Below, one piece after another: positions 52,778 through 62,037 of a DNA stretch of 64,000 bases; the first letter of the stretch is position 1; each line of letters starts with the position of its first letter. A model generated the notes under the pieces. The model had not been told where the DNA came from. It did not search any database and was given only the letters and a program-made list of their open reading frames with translations. The stretch comes from Allomesorhizobium sp043769475. GTDB taxonomy: Bacteria; Pseudomonadota; Alphaproteobacteria; Rhizobiales; Rhizobiaceae. A program made the translations under genes and the position numbers. Location of the stretch: the NCBI RefSeq assembly GCF_043769475.1, contig NZ_CP171729.1, positions 2,294,001 through 2,358,000 on the forward strand, given 5' to 3'.

Positions 52778-53983
52778 TCAGGCGTCAACGACAGTCATGT
52801 CGCCTTCCTTTTCCAGAGCCGCTATGGCGTCGGCCGAAAGCCCGAACTCGGCCAGGATCTCGCGGCCGTGCTGGCCGACCAACGGCGCCGGCCTGTCGAT
52901 GGTGGCAGGCGTCTCGCTCATCTTCACAGCCGGCGCGATGACCCGCACCGTCCCGGCGCGGGGATGCTCGTAGGTAGTGATCATGCCCATGTGCTTCACC
53001 TGCGGGTCTTCCGAAGCCTGGCGGATGTCGTTGACCGCCGCGCACCAGATATCCGCGCCCAGTAGCTTGGCCAGCAGCTCGTCCCGGCCGAACTTGCGCG
53101 TCTCGGCATTGACCTTCTCCCAGACCTCGTCGCGCTTGGCAAACAGCGTTTCGAGATCGTCGTAGACCGCCAGTTGCGGCGCTTCGAAGATTTCGCAGAG
53201 GGTCTTGAACGGGCTCATCGCGATCGAGATGTAGCCGCCATCCCTGGTCTCGTAGATGCCGAACGGCGCCTGCATGCCGGGATGCCCGATGCCGGAATTC
53301 GGCCGGACGAAATCCTCGCCGAGGTTCAGGACGCCGACATATTCCTGCGCGAGATGGGCCAGCATGCCGGCCAAAAGGTTGACCTCGACCTTCTGCCCCT
53401 TCCCGGTCTTCTCGCGGTAATAGAGCGCCGAGAGGATGCCGTAGACCATGTTCATCGCACCGATCTGGTCGGCCAGCCCGGCGCCCGCCGGCACCGGCGC
53501 CGCGTCGCCGCGTCCGGTATTGGCGATCAACCCCGCAAGCCCCTGGATCAGCATGTCTTGCCCCGGCCGGTCGAGATAGGGACCCTCCTCGCCGTAACCC
53601 GAGCCCGAGCAGTAGATGATGGCCGGGTTGACCGCCTTGAAGTCGTCATAGCCGTAGCCGAGCTTGGCGAGCACGCCGGGGCGGAAGTTCTGGACCACCA
53701 CGTCGGCCTTCTTCGCCATATCCATGATGATCCCGTGCACCTTGCGGCTCTTGAGATTGAGCGCGATCGAGCGCTTGTTGCGGTTCCAAGCGAGGAAATT
53801 CGGGCTTTCGGAGCCGCCGACCCATTTGGCGAAAAAGGTCATCGAGCGGAACATGTCGCCCGATCCGGCGCGTTCGATCTTGATGACATTGGCGCCCATG
53901 TCGGCCAGCAGCTGGGTCGCGAACGGCCCCTGCAGCAGATGGCCGAAATCTAGGATGGTGACCCCTTCGAGAGCTTTGTTCAT
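52778..53983 (-). CDS. family III CoA-transferase (CaiB/BaiF)
   Basis: 401 residues from ATG 53983 (GGAG upstream; ATG 53998 possible). Pattern: LEGVTILDFGHLLQGPFATQ at the N-terminus, KRSIALNLKS, VVQNFRPGVLAKLGYGYDDF, then GLADQIGAMN with the catalytic Asp, and EVNLLAGMLAHL. These enzymes move CoA between carboxylic acids. Unusual in a sugar importer operon: it implies that the imported compound becomes, or carries, an acyl group activated as CoA ester. Confidence 0.88.
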   Translation of the reverse strand: MNKALEGVTILDFGHLLQGPFATQLLADMGANVIKIERAGSGDMFRSMTFFAKWVGGSESPNFLAWNRNKRSIALNLKSRKVHGIIMDMAKKADVVVQNFRPGVLAKLGYGYDDFKAVNPAIIYCSGSGYGEEGPYLDRPGQDMLIQGLAGLIANTGRGDAAPVPAGAGLADQIGAMNMVYGILSALYYREKTGKGQKVEVNLLAGMLAHLAQEYVGVLNLGEDFVRPNSGIGHPGMQAPFGIYETRDGGYISIAMSPFKTLCEIFEAPQLAVYDDLETLFAKRDEVWEKVNAETRKFGRDELLAKLLGADIWCAAVNDIRQASEDPQVKHMGMITTYEHPRAGTVRVIAPAVKMSETPATIDRPAPLVGQHGREILAEFGLSADAIAALEKEGDMTVVDA

Positions 53984-54015
53984 TATTGTTTGCTCCATTG
54001 ACTGCTTGACGCGTA

Positions 54016-54801
54016 CTAGACGAGGTCGGGTACGAAACGCGGCGTGACGCAGAGCCCGCCGTCGACGCGGAGGTCCACGCCGGTGGTGAAGCTGGCCGCG
54101 TCGCTCGCGAGATAGACCGCCGCTTCGGCGACCTCCTCGGGATTGCCGATGCGGCCGAGGGGATGCATCTTCACCCAGGCGCGGGCGACGTTCTCGCCGA
54201 GGTCGGCGATCACCTTCTCGTTCATCGGCGTGTTGATGGTTCCCGGCGAGATCGAGTTGACTCGCACATTGTGCGGTCCGAACTCGACCGCCATCTGCCG
54301 CGTCATGGCCATCACCGCGCCCTTGGCGCCGGCATAGGCTGTCCAGCCGTCGAGCCCGATATGGCCTTGCGCCGACGCCATGTTGACGATCGCGCCGCTC
54401 CGCTGCCGGATCATGTGCGGCAGGGCATATTTGCAGCCGCGAAAGACGCTGGTGAGATTGACCGCGATCAGCCGGTGCCACTGTTCGTCGGTCATTTCGT
54501 GGACCGGCATTCCGCCTATGGCGATCGCGGCGTTGTTGACAAGGATGTCGAACCGCCCGGTTTGGTCGACAGTCCTGGCGATCAGATCGGCGATATCCTT
54601 ATCTTCGGCGACGTCGCAATGAACGTAGTCCGCCTTGAGCCCGGCCCGGCGTAACGTGTCCACAAAGGCGGAGCCCTTCGCATCGTCGATGTCGGAGACG
54701 AAGACATGAGCGCCTTCGCGCGCCATCGCATCGCTGATGGCGTGGCCGATTCCGTCGGCACCGCCGGTAATTATTGCGATCTTGTTTTCCAGGCGTCCCA
54801 T
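54016..54801 (-). CDS. SDR-family oxidoreductase
   Basis: 261 residues from ATG 54801. Classical SDR: IITGGADGIGHAISDA, SDIDDAKG (NAD-type Asp), NNAAIAIGG, catalytic Ser in NMASAQGHIG, Tyr/Lys in YAGAK, and C-terminal TTGVDLRVDGGLC. Similar to 3-oxoacyl-ACP-reductase- or glucose-dehydrogenase-like SDRs; either sugar or hydroxyacyl-CoA could be its substrate given its neighbours. Confidence 0.88.
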   Translation of the reverse strand: MGRLENKIAIITGGADGIGHAISDAMAREGAHVFVSDIDDAKGSAFVDTLRRAGLKADYVHCDVAEDKDIADLIARTVDQTGRFDILVNNAAIAIGGMPVHEMTDEQWHRLIAVNLTSVFRGCKYALPHMIRQRSGAIVNMASAQGHIGLDGWTAYAGAKGAVMAMTRQMAVEFGPHNVRVNSISPGTINTPMNEKVIADLGENVARAWVKMHPLGRIGNPEEVAEAAVYLASDAASFTTGVDLRVDGGLCVTPRFVPDLV

Positions 54802-54817
54802 CGTTGCACCCTTCATG

Positions 54818-55813
54818 TCAGCGCCGGCGCTTCATTTCATCAAAGGCGACCGCCGCGATGATGATGATGCCGGTGACCACCAGTTGCCATTCGGTCGCCA
54901 GGTTGAGCATGCCCAGGCCATTGGCGAGAAAGGAGAGGATGAGCACGCCGAGTGCCACGCCGAAAAGGCTGCCGACGCCGCCCGAAAGACTGACCCCGCC
55001 CAGCACCACTGCCGCCACCACCTGGAATTCGAAACCGAGTCCGGCCACATGCACGGCCGAACCGAGCCGCGAGGACAGCAGTATTCCCGCTACCGCAGCA
55101 AGGAGCGCGCTGATGATAAAGCAGATGAACTTGACCCAACGGACGTCGTAGCCGGCAAGCCGTGCCACTTCCTGGTTGCCGCCCACGGCATAGATCTGCC
55201 GCCCGAATGGCCGGTGGCGCATCACGTAGATGAAGGCGGCGAGCAGCACGGCGGCCATCACCGCGGGATAGGGGACGACGCCGAAAAGCCGGCCATTGCC
55301 GATCTGGTAGAAGCTTTCGAGCATCAGATCGTCCGGAATGGCCTTCTGGCCGGTGTAGAGATAGACGCCTCCGCGGATGACGAAGAGGCTGCCTAGCGTC
55401 ACGATCAGCGAGTTAATGCCGACATAGGCTGCGAGATAGCCGTTGACCGCGCCCACGATGAGCGCGAGCAGCAGCGCCGCCGCGATGCCCAACTCGAGTG
55501 AACCGGTCGAATTCATGACGACGACCAATGGGATCGCCACCGCGCCGGCGAGCGAGCCGATCGAGACGTCGATCTCGCCCGAGATGACAACGACGGCCAG
55601 ACCGATCCCGGCAACCATGGCAAGCGAAGCCTGCCCCAGGACATTGGTGATGTTGCGCGTGGTGAGGAAGTTGTCCGACGCCAGCGAAAAGAAGGCGACG
55701 AGCAGCACAAAGCAGATGAGCAACGCCACTTCGTTGCGGCGCGACAATGCCACTGCGAATTCCGAGACGCTGCGCGGCCCGGCAGCCGCGGACAGGCTAG
55801 GCGATTGCGGCAT
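54818..55813 (-). CDS. CUT2-type sugar ABC permease (second of two)
   Basis: 331 residues, RbsC-like. Motifs GEIDVSIGSLAGAVA, RPFGRQIYAVGGNQEVARLAGY, VVLGGVSLSGGVGSLFG. It pairs with the other permease at 57317-58297 as a heterodimer. ATG 55813 overlaps the ATPase 3' end by 17 bases. Confidence 0.92.
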   Translation of the reverse strand: MPQSPSLSAAAGPRSVSEFAVALSRRNEVALLICFVLLVAFFSLASDNFLTTRNITNVLGQASLAMVAGIGLAVVVISGEIDVSIGSLAGAVAIPLVVVMNSTGSLELGIAAALLLALIVGAVNGYLAAYVGINSLIVTLGSLFVIRGGVYLYTGQKAIPDDLMLESFYQIGNGRLFGVVPYPAVMAAVLLAAFIYVMRHRPFGRQIYAVGGNQEVARLAGYDVRWVKFICFIISALLAAVAGILLSSRLGSAVHVAGLGFEFQVVAAVVLGGVSLSGGVGSLFGVALGVLILSFLANGLGMLNLATEWQLVVTGIIIIAAVAFDEMKRRR

Positions 55814-57327
55814 TTAGGATCTTCTCCTGGGTAGCTTCATCGCGCGACATGGTGGCGGTGATCCGCCCGTTCGCCATTACCGCGATGCGGTCGCTGAGGC
55901 CGAGCAGTTCGGGCATTTCGGAGGTCATCATGATGACCGCCAGCCCTTCGCCGGCCAACCGGTCGATCAGCGCGAAGATTTCGGATTTGGCGCCGACGTC
56001 GATGCCGCGGGTTGGCTCGTCGACGACGATGACCTTGAGCCCGCGCATCAGCCAGCGGGCCAGCAGAACTTTCTGCTGGTTGCCGCCCGAAAGGTATTTG
56101 ATCTGCTGGTCGAGGTTGGGGGTCTTGATGCGAAACCGGTCGACGAACGCCTGCACGGCGCTCCGCTCCCGGGTTTCGTCGACAAAACCGCCGCGGGCAA
56201 AGCTTTGCAGCGAAGCTAGGCTGGTATTCTGCAGAACCGGCAAGTCGAGCATCAGCCCTTCGGACTTGCGATCTTCCGTCAAAAGACCGATCCCGAGCGA
56301 CACGCCCGTCCTCGTGTCATGGGGATGCAGGGCCTTGCCGTCGATCGTGATACGGCCGGTGCGGATCGGGTCGAAGCCGACGATCGCCTTGGCAAGTTCG
56401 GTGCGTCCCGCCCCCATCAACCCGAAGAAGCCGAGTACCTCGCCGGCCTTGGATTCTGAACGAGATGTCCTTGAGTTTTGCGTCTGTCGAAAGGTCTTCC
56501 ACCGAGACTATCACCTGGTCGCGGGCGGGGCCGCGCGAGCGCGGGAAGAGGTTTTCGATGCGCCGCCCGATCATGTCCTGGATCAGGCTGTCATTGGTGT
56601 GCTCGCCGATTGGCTTCGTCGAAATATGTCGCCCGTCGCGCAGCACGGTCACGGTATCGGCAATCTCGAACACTTCGTCGAGCTTGTGGGTGACGTAGAC
56701 GACGGCAATGCCGAGACTGGTCAGCCGCCGGATCACGCCGAACAGCAGCGCCACTTCGTTGGGGGTGAGCGACGAGGTCGGCTCATCCATGACAACGATC
56801 CGTGCCTCATGGGCAAGCGCGCGCGCAATCTCGACCATCTGCTGCTGGCTGAGCGGCAGGCTGCCGACCTTGGCGGCGGGGTCGACATTGAAGCCGATGC
56901 GCGCGAACAGCGCGGCGGCTTCCTTGCGTATCGCGCTCCAGCGGATGGAGCCGGCCTTGTTGACCGGATATTCCTCAAGAAAGATGTTCTCGGCCACGGT
57001 GAATTCGGAGATCAGGGCTATCTCCTGGAACACCACCTTGATGCCTTCCTTCAAGGCGTCGCGGGGTGTGTGAAGCTGAGCCTCGACGCCGCCGATCCGG
57101 ATCGTGCCGGCATCCTTCTGATAAACGCCCGCCAGGATCTTGATCAATGTCGACTTGCCGGCACCGTTCTCGCCCATCAGGGCGTGGACCTTGCCGGGCT
57201 CGAGGCGAAGGTCGACGTTTTCCAGGGCCAGCACCCCGGGAAAACGTTTGCCTATTCCGGCCATTTCCAGCGCCGGGATACCGGGCGTTATCTGCGGCGG
57301 CTTTTCGATTGCGAAGTCAGCGTGCAT
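55797..57327 (-). pseudogene. RbsA-like double-domain sugar ABC ATPase, frameshifted
   Basis: From ATG 57327 the N-terminal nucleotide-binding domain is complete (Walker A GENGAGKST, Q-loop FQEIALIS, LSQQQMVEIARALA, Walker B IVVMDEPTSSL, H in VTHK). The second domain (GAGRTELAKAIVG, signature LSGGNQQKVLLARWL, Walker B VIVVDEPTRGIDV) is in another frame. The join is near 56450-56465, where one extra base separates KDISFR from SKAGEVLGFFGLMGAG. RbsA-type ATPases are about 500 residues, as the sum of both parts here. If the lesion is real, only the N-terminal half is made. Confidence 0.88.
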
Positions 57328-58297
57328 CGGACGTCCTCCGCACCAGATCGAGATAGGTTGCAACGACGATGACTATCCCAGGAACGACCATCTGCAGGTT
57401 CTGGTCCCAGCGCAGGATGATGATGCCGTTGTCGATCACCTTGAGCACCAGAACGCCCAGCAGCGTGCCGATCAGTGTGCCGCGGCCGCCCGTCAGGCTG
57501 GTGCCGCCCAGGATGACCGCAGCGACCACGGTCAGCTCGAACCCGCGACCGGCCGTCGGCTGGCCTGTGTTCATCAGCGACGACAGGATGAGACCGGCAA
57601 GACCGGTAAGGAGCCCGGTGACGACGAAGACCAGAAGCCTCAGCCGCTCGGGGCGCAGGCCGGAAAGCCGAGCCGCTTTCTCATTGGCGCCGACGGCGTA
57701 TATGTAACGGCCAAGGGTCGTATGGCGCAGCACCACATAGGCGAGAATAATTATGGCGGCGGCGATTATCACCGGGATCGGGATCGGCCCGATATAACCG
57801 GTGCTGATCTCCGTGAACCCGCGCTGCAGGTGCCGGTTCTGCACTGCTTCGCGTGTGAAGAGGAACACGCCGCCCTGCAGGATCATCATGGTCGCGATCG
57901 TGGCGATCAGCGAATTGACCTTCAGCCGGGTGACCACGATGCCGTTGAAGAGGCCGACGGCCCCGCCGAAGAGGATGCCCGCCAGCGCCCCCATCGCGAC
58001 GTTCCCGGTCTTGTTGGTGACGTCCATCGCCACGCATCCGGAAAAAGCCAGAGAGGCGCCAACCGAAAGGTCGACCTCGGCGGCGATCAGCAGCATGGTC
58101 ATGCCCGCGGCAACGATCAGCACCAGCGAACATTGCCGCAGGATGGCGATGACGTTTTCGACCGAATAGAATTGCGGGGCGCCTATCGAGATGGCCAGGC
58201 ACAAAAGCACCAGCAGGCCGATCAGGACGATCTGACTGTTGCCGGCGAGCCTGCCGACTACCGGATCCGCTTTTGCGGGTTGGATGAGATCGCTCAT
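57317..58297 (-). CDS. CUT2-type sugar ABC permease (first of two)
   Basis: 326 residues, RbsC-like. Motifs AEVDLSVGASLAFSG, TTLGRYIYAVGANEKAARLSGL, VILGGTSLTGGRG. Start ATG 58297; the frame overlaps the ATPase start by 11 bases. A strong hairpin (58332-58354) lies upstream, after the binding-protein gene. Confidence 0.92.
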   Translation of the reverse strand: MSDLIQPAKADPVVGRLAGNSQIVLIGLLVLLCLAISIGAPQFYSVENVIAILRQCSLVLIVAAGMTMLLIAAEVDLSVGASLAFSGCVAMDVTNKTGNVAMGALAGILFGGAVGLFNGIVVTRLKVNSLIATIATMMILQGGVFLFTREAVQNRHLQRGFTEISTGYIGPIPIPVIIAAAIIILAYVVLRHTTLGRYIYAVGANEKAARLSGLRPERLRLLVFVVTGLLTGLAGLILSSLMNTGQPTAGRGFELTVVAAVILGGTSLTGGRGTLIGTLLGVLVLKVIDNGIIILRWDQNLQMVVPGIVIVVATYLDLVRRTSDAR

Positions 58298-58331
58298 GGG
58301 TGGCTGCGCCGACGGTAAACGGAGGTGAAGC

Positions 58332-58354
58332 GGGACCGCCCGAGGGCGGGTCCC
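58332..58354 (-). terminator. intercistronic hairpin after binding-protein gene
   Basis: GGGACCGCCC and GGGCGGGTCCC form a long stem with one bulged G and a 2-base loop; no T-run follows. Most likely mRNA-stabilising, keeping the binding-protein mRNA abundant. Confidence 0.5.
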
Positions 58355-58375
58355 ATCGGAGGCGAAGCGAAGCGG

Positions 58376-59401
58376 TTACAGGTCCGCCGCGGTCTTCATG
58401 CACTTGTCGGCGGGCTTCAGCGCGTTGACTGCTTCCCAGTTGATCGTGCGCGTGGTTCCTTCCACCGAGTAGAATTTTTTCCACGCGTCGCCCACCATTG
58501 GAGTGGTCGGCGAGACGATGTGCTCGGGCACCTCTTCCTTGTTGTACAGCTTGACAGCGGCGTCGATCGTGGTGAACCCCACCTTCTCGGGGAACATGGC
58601 GGCTTCGATCTTGTAGGATGGCTCTGTGCTCATCATGTTGATGAAGCCGAGGCCTTCGCCGCCGGTGCCGACGACGAGAAGTTTGTCCTGCGGACGCCCG
58701 GAAGCTTTCCAGGCCTGCAGCCCGCCTTGCGACGAAGAGTCGTTGATGCCGTAGATGATGTTGACGTCGCTGTTCTGGGCGAGCGCGGCCGCCGAGACTT
58801 CGAGCGCGCGGTCCGGGTTGCCGCCGCCGTCGAGGTCGTGGACCATGGCGGCGTCCGGAATCTCGGTCTTCAGGCCATCCATGAAGCCCTGCGAGCGCAG
58901 CACGGTGGCCGAAAGCAGCGGCAGGCCGACATTCATCACCCTGGCGACGCCGTCCAGATGCTCCTTGGCGTATTTGCCGGCTTCGACGCCTGCGTAATAG
59001 CCGGTGTCGTAGTCGCAGATGGCGACCATGGTGGTCATGCCCCTGACCGGATTGCCTTCCAGCACGAGCGGTAGGCCCTCTTCCTTGGCGCGGCGAACCA
59101 GCGGCACCACGCCTTCCTCGTTCACCGGCGTGATGATCAGGACGTCGACGCCCTGGGACATGAAGTCTTCGGCCGCGGAGACTTCCTTGGCGACGTCCAG
59201 GTTGGCGTCGCGGACTTCGAACTCGATGCCGAGCTGCTTGGCGCGATCCTCCATGCCCTTGATGACGTTCTGGTACCACTCATGCGTGGCGTAGTTCGTA
59301 ACATAGCCGATCTTCTTGGGCATATCGGCGGCCATGGCATGCGCCGACATGACCGCGAGCACGGCGGATGTGGCGAGCAATTTGATTGACGACTTGATCA
59401 C
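58376..59401 (-). CDS. sugar ABC transporter substrate-binding protein
   Basis: 341 residues from GTG 59401, with GGGAGG upstream at proper distance. Signal peptide KSSIKLLATSAVLAVMSAHA with cleavage after AMA. Ribose-binding-like: IGYVTNYATHEWYQNVIKGM, VLIITPVNEEGVVPLV, DYDTGYYAGVEAGKYA, INDSSSQGGLQAW. First gene of the operon that continues to 50764. Divergent from a GntR regulator gene. Confidence 0.92.
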   Translation of the reverse strand: MIKSSIKLLATSAVLAVMSAHAMAADMPKKIGYVTNYATHEWYQNVIKGMEDRAKQLGIEFEVRDANLDVAKEVSAAEDFMSQGVDVLIITPVNEEGVVPLVRRAKEEGLPLVLEGNPVRGMTTMVAICDYDTGYYAGVEAGKYAKEHLDGVARVMNVGLPLLSATVLRSQGFMDGLKTEIPDAAMVHDLDGGGNPDRALEVSAAALAQNSDVNIIYGINDSSSQGGLQAWKASGRPQDKLLVVGTGGEGLGFINMMSTEPSYKIEAAMFPEKVGFTTIDAAVKLYNKEEVPEHIVSPTTPMVGDAWKKFYSVEGTTRTINWEAVNALKPADKCMKTAADL

Positions 59402-59512
59402 GGTTTTCCTCCCGGTGGGTTTTGTTTTCGCGGCGCGGGAACCGAAGAAGCTGCTTTGCTTCCTGGTCGAAACCCTTGGCCGCATCGCCGGCCATTGACC
59501 GGATTTGGCTAT

Positions 59513-59522
59513 TAATATATTA
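59513..59522. promoter_or_regulatory. AT-rich palindrome in the divergent GntR/ABC promoter region
   Basis: TAATATATTA is a perfect 10-bp dyad between the GTG of the binding-protein gene and the ATG of the GntR gene. It may be part of the GntR operator or a -10 element. Confidence 0.35.
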
Positions 59523-59564
59523 GTACACAGAAGTTGTCTAGAGCGTCCTTTCATAGAAGCTGAG

Positions 59565-60251
59565 ATGTCCGCCACCACACCACCACCTGCGATGAAGCCG
59601 CGCTCTACCGCGCAGAACGTGTTTGAGCTGCTGCGGCGCGACATTGTGTTCGGCGTGCTGCGGCCGCTGGAGCCGATCCGCGAAAACGAACTCGCCGAAC
59701 GGCTGGGCGTGTCTCGAACGCCGGTGCGGGAGGCGCTGTTGCGCCTCGCCAATCTCGGGCTTGTCGAAATCTTTCCGCAGAGCGGTACGCGCGTCTCGCC
59801 GATCCGGCTGGAAAAGGTGCGCGCCGCGCAGTTCATCCGCGAGGCCGTCGAGGTCGAGGTGGTCCGCCGCGCTTGCCGGACCGCCACCGATGCGCACTTC
59901 GCCGAGATACGAAACCTCATCGAAGACCAGGTCGTCGCCGCCGGCCGCAACGATCTGCGCCGGCTGTTCGAACTCGACGAGGAGTTTCACCGTTCGATCC
60001 ACAAAGCCGCGGACCTGCTTGCCGTGGCCGATGAGCTTGACGACCTGAAGGTGCATCAGAACCGCCTGCGCTATGTCTCGGTCCACTGGCCGCGCAGCGC
60101 CGATAGCATTATCGCCGAGCACCGCTTGATCCTCGAGGCGCTGCGCCGACGCGACGAGGAACAGGCCGCGGCTGCGATGACGACGCATTTGCGTGCCGTG
60201 CTTCCGGTGCTCGACCAGGTAGCCGGCGACGCCGATGGATCGGTCAGCTAG
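59565..60251 (+). CDS. GntR-family regulator, FadR subfamily
   Basis: 228 residues from ATG 59565; upstream in-frame start 59505 would include the palindrome and lacks support. N-terminal winged helix ENELAERLGVSRTPVREALL and C-terminal FCD domain with DEEFHRSIHKA and IIAEHRLILEALRRRD carrying the metal-binding Asp/His residues. It probably represses the divergent ABC/CoA-transferase operon; effector unknown. Confidence 0.9.
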   Translation: MSATTPPPAMKPRSTAQNVFELLRRDIVFGVLRPLEPIRENELAERLGVSRTPVREALLRLANLGLVEIFPQSGTRVSPIRLEKVRAAQFIREAVEVEVVRRACRTATDAHFAEIRNLIEDQVVAAGRNDLRRLFELDEEFHRSIHKAADLLAVADELDDLKVHQNRLRYVSVHWPRSADSIIAEHRLILEALRRRDEEQAAAAMTTHLRAVLPVLDQVAGDADGSVS

Positions 60252-60273
60252 CCGCACCGCATTTGTCCAACTC

Positions 60274-62034
60274 TCATGCAGCCGCCACCACGCGCGCCGT
60301 ACCCTGCCGGTCCCGTTCGAGAATTTCGTCGAGCAGCGCACCGCGGTCGCGGGCGCCGACGAATTCTAGCCGCCTGATGCCGAGCGGGTCGATGTCCTCG
60401 CGCAGCACCTTGAGTTCTTGTGCGGTGGGCAGCTCCATCGGCTTGCAGTCGACGGCGAAGATCACCTTGAAGCCGGTCTCGGCAAGTATCGTCTCGCGGC
60501 TCACTTCCGGCATGGTCTCGACCACCACCAACTGGCCATGCGCCTCGTCGAAGCGGAACACGCACAGATTGGTGACGAGCCAGACGTCCCCCGGCTGGTA
60601 GCCGGCGCGCCGGCGGTCGTCCGCGGAGATGATGCCGCGGGCCGAACTCACAGTCTCGACGCTCTCGACAAGTGCGGCCCGGCCATGGCGAGGCGCATAG
60701 ACCACGTAGTTCCGGTGCATGTTGGCGACATCCGACATCCCGCCCTGCCCCGGCAGCCGCAGCCTGCCGCCCGACGGCTTGGTGAGTTCGAGATTGTTGG
60801 TTCGCCCGCGCGCATCGACCTGCGCCGCCCCGATGATCTCGTGCGTCACGAACCCGGCCTGGTAATAGGTCGAATAAGTGTCATCGCCGCCGCAATGAGC
60901 GACCGCCGTTTGCGCGTCCATGGTTTCGAGAAGGCTGAGCGTCATCGTGCCGGGGGCAATGTCGACATGCCCGCAACTGAACGTGCTGATGAAGAGATCC
61001 GGCGCATAGGTGGCCTTGGCCAGCCGGTAGGCGACATTGCCGAGCGGCGACACCGCGCCCGCGCTCGCGAAGGACTCGTTGTCGAGCATCCGCGCGATCC
61101 GCGCCACCATCAGCTCGTCGATGCTCGCGGGCGCATCCCTGTCTACCGCGTCGCTGCGGAAAGCCATGGCCGAGATCGCCTCTGCCGGAACTTTCGCGGC
61201 GCGCCGCAGCAAGTCCGACGGCGCCTGCCGCGGGCGCTCCAGCGCCTCGACCAGGCTGCCATGCCGACCGTCGAGCACGTCCCTTATCCGGCCGTAGTCG
61301 GTCGCATAGAACGGCAGGCAGGATGCGGGATAGGCGCCGCCCGGAACCTGAGCGATCGCCGTCACCAGATTGCGCGTAAGTATCGTCTGCCGCCCGCCTT
61401 GCGCCAGGGTTCCGGCCGGCACGATCTCCTCGACCGTCACCAGCACCTGCCGCGCCGCGCCGGCCATCGCCAGGTCCAGCGCCCGCGCGCCAGGGATCTC
61501 GACATTGCCGGCGCTGTCGGCCCGCGGCGCATGCAGGAGCAGGGTGTCGATGGTCTGGGCCTCGACGAGCCCAACCACCCGCCCGGTACGCTCGTCGCGA
61601 TGGAACCGCACCGCCGGGCACTGCTCGAGCATGGTCGAGCCTTCCGGAAGCTGCACCGGCATGAACGGCAGGTTCTGCTGCGCCGCCCGCAATCCCTGGA
61701 TCATGCTGAGAGCCGGCCAGTCGTTGACCGGGATGCTGCGAGCCTCCGCAACTTCGCGGAACTTCGGAGCGAGCCCGAATATGTCGAGGCTTGAAAAGCA
61801 GATATCGATGCTGGCGACCGCCCCGGCTTCGAGCAGCAGTTCGAGCGGCAGCCCGCCGGCCCAGGCGAAGTAGTTGAGCTTATCGACGCCGCGTCTGGCG
61901 ATCTCGCGCAGGAGCGCGACCGGCAGCCGGGCGAAATGGTGACCACCCACCGACAGCCGCGTGCCCGACGCGACGCGACCTGCCAGGGCCTCGAGCGTTT
62001 CGATCGTGGGACGGTTGGATTTTACGAGGGACAT
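60274..62034 (-). CDS. fused class I CoA-transferase-like protein (alpha plus beta)
   Basis: 586 residues. Both halves belong to the GctA/GctB-IpdA/IpdB superfamily: residues 1-300 alpha-like (GTRLSVGGHHFARLPVALLR, LVEAQTIDTLLLHAPRADSA, NVEIPGARALDLAMA), 310-586 beta-like (SIDELMVARIARMLDNESFA, SAGAVSPLGNVAYRLA, GQGGMSDVANMHRNYVV). At the position of the catalytic Glu in the beta subunit (YESGTIG in relatives) this protein has TFSCGHVD. Loss of Glu is reported for hydrolase members such as IpdAB, so a C-C hydrolase or other CoA-ester reaction is possible. Downstream of the IclR gene, same direction. Confidence 0.82.
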   Translation of the reverse strand: MSLVKSNRPTIETLEALAGRVASGTRLSVGGHHFARLPVALLREIARRGVDKLNYFAWAGGLPLELLLEAGAVASIDICFSSLDIFGLAPKFREVAEARSIPVNDWPALSMIQGLRAAQQNLPFMPVQLPEGSTMLEQCPAVRFHRDERTGRVVGLVEAQTIDTLLLHAPRADSAGNVEIPGARALDLAMAGAARQVLVTVEEIVPAGTLAQGGRQTILTRNLVTAIAQVPGGAYPASCLPFYATDYGRIRDVLDGRHGSLVEALERPRQAPSDLLRRAAKVPAEAISAMAFRSDAVDRDAPASIDELMVARIARMLDNESFASAGAVSPLGNVAYRLAKATYAPDLFISTFSCGHVDIAPGTMTLSLLETMDAQTAVAHCGGDDTYSTYYQAGFVTHEIIGAAQVDARGRTNNLELTKPSGGRLRLPGQGGMSDVANMHRNYVVYAPRHGRAALVESVETVSSARGIISADDRRRAGYQPGDVWLVTNLCVFRFDEAHGQLVVVETMPEVSRETILAETGFKVIFAVDCKPMELPTAQELKVLREDIDPLGIRRLEFVGARDRGALLDEILERDRQGTARVVAAA

Positions 62035-62037
62035 GGT

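Noticed and set aside
60418..61794. 458-codon open frame antisense to the CoA-transferase-like gene
   Set aside because: No recognisable domain; shadow of the minus-strand gene.
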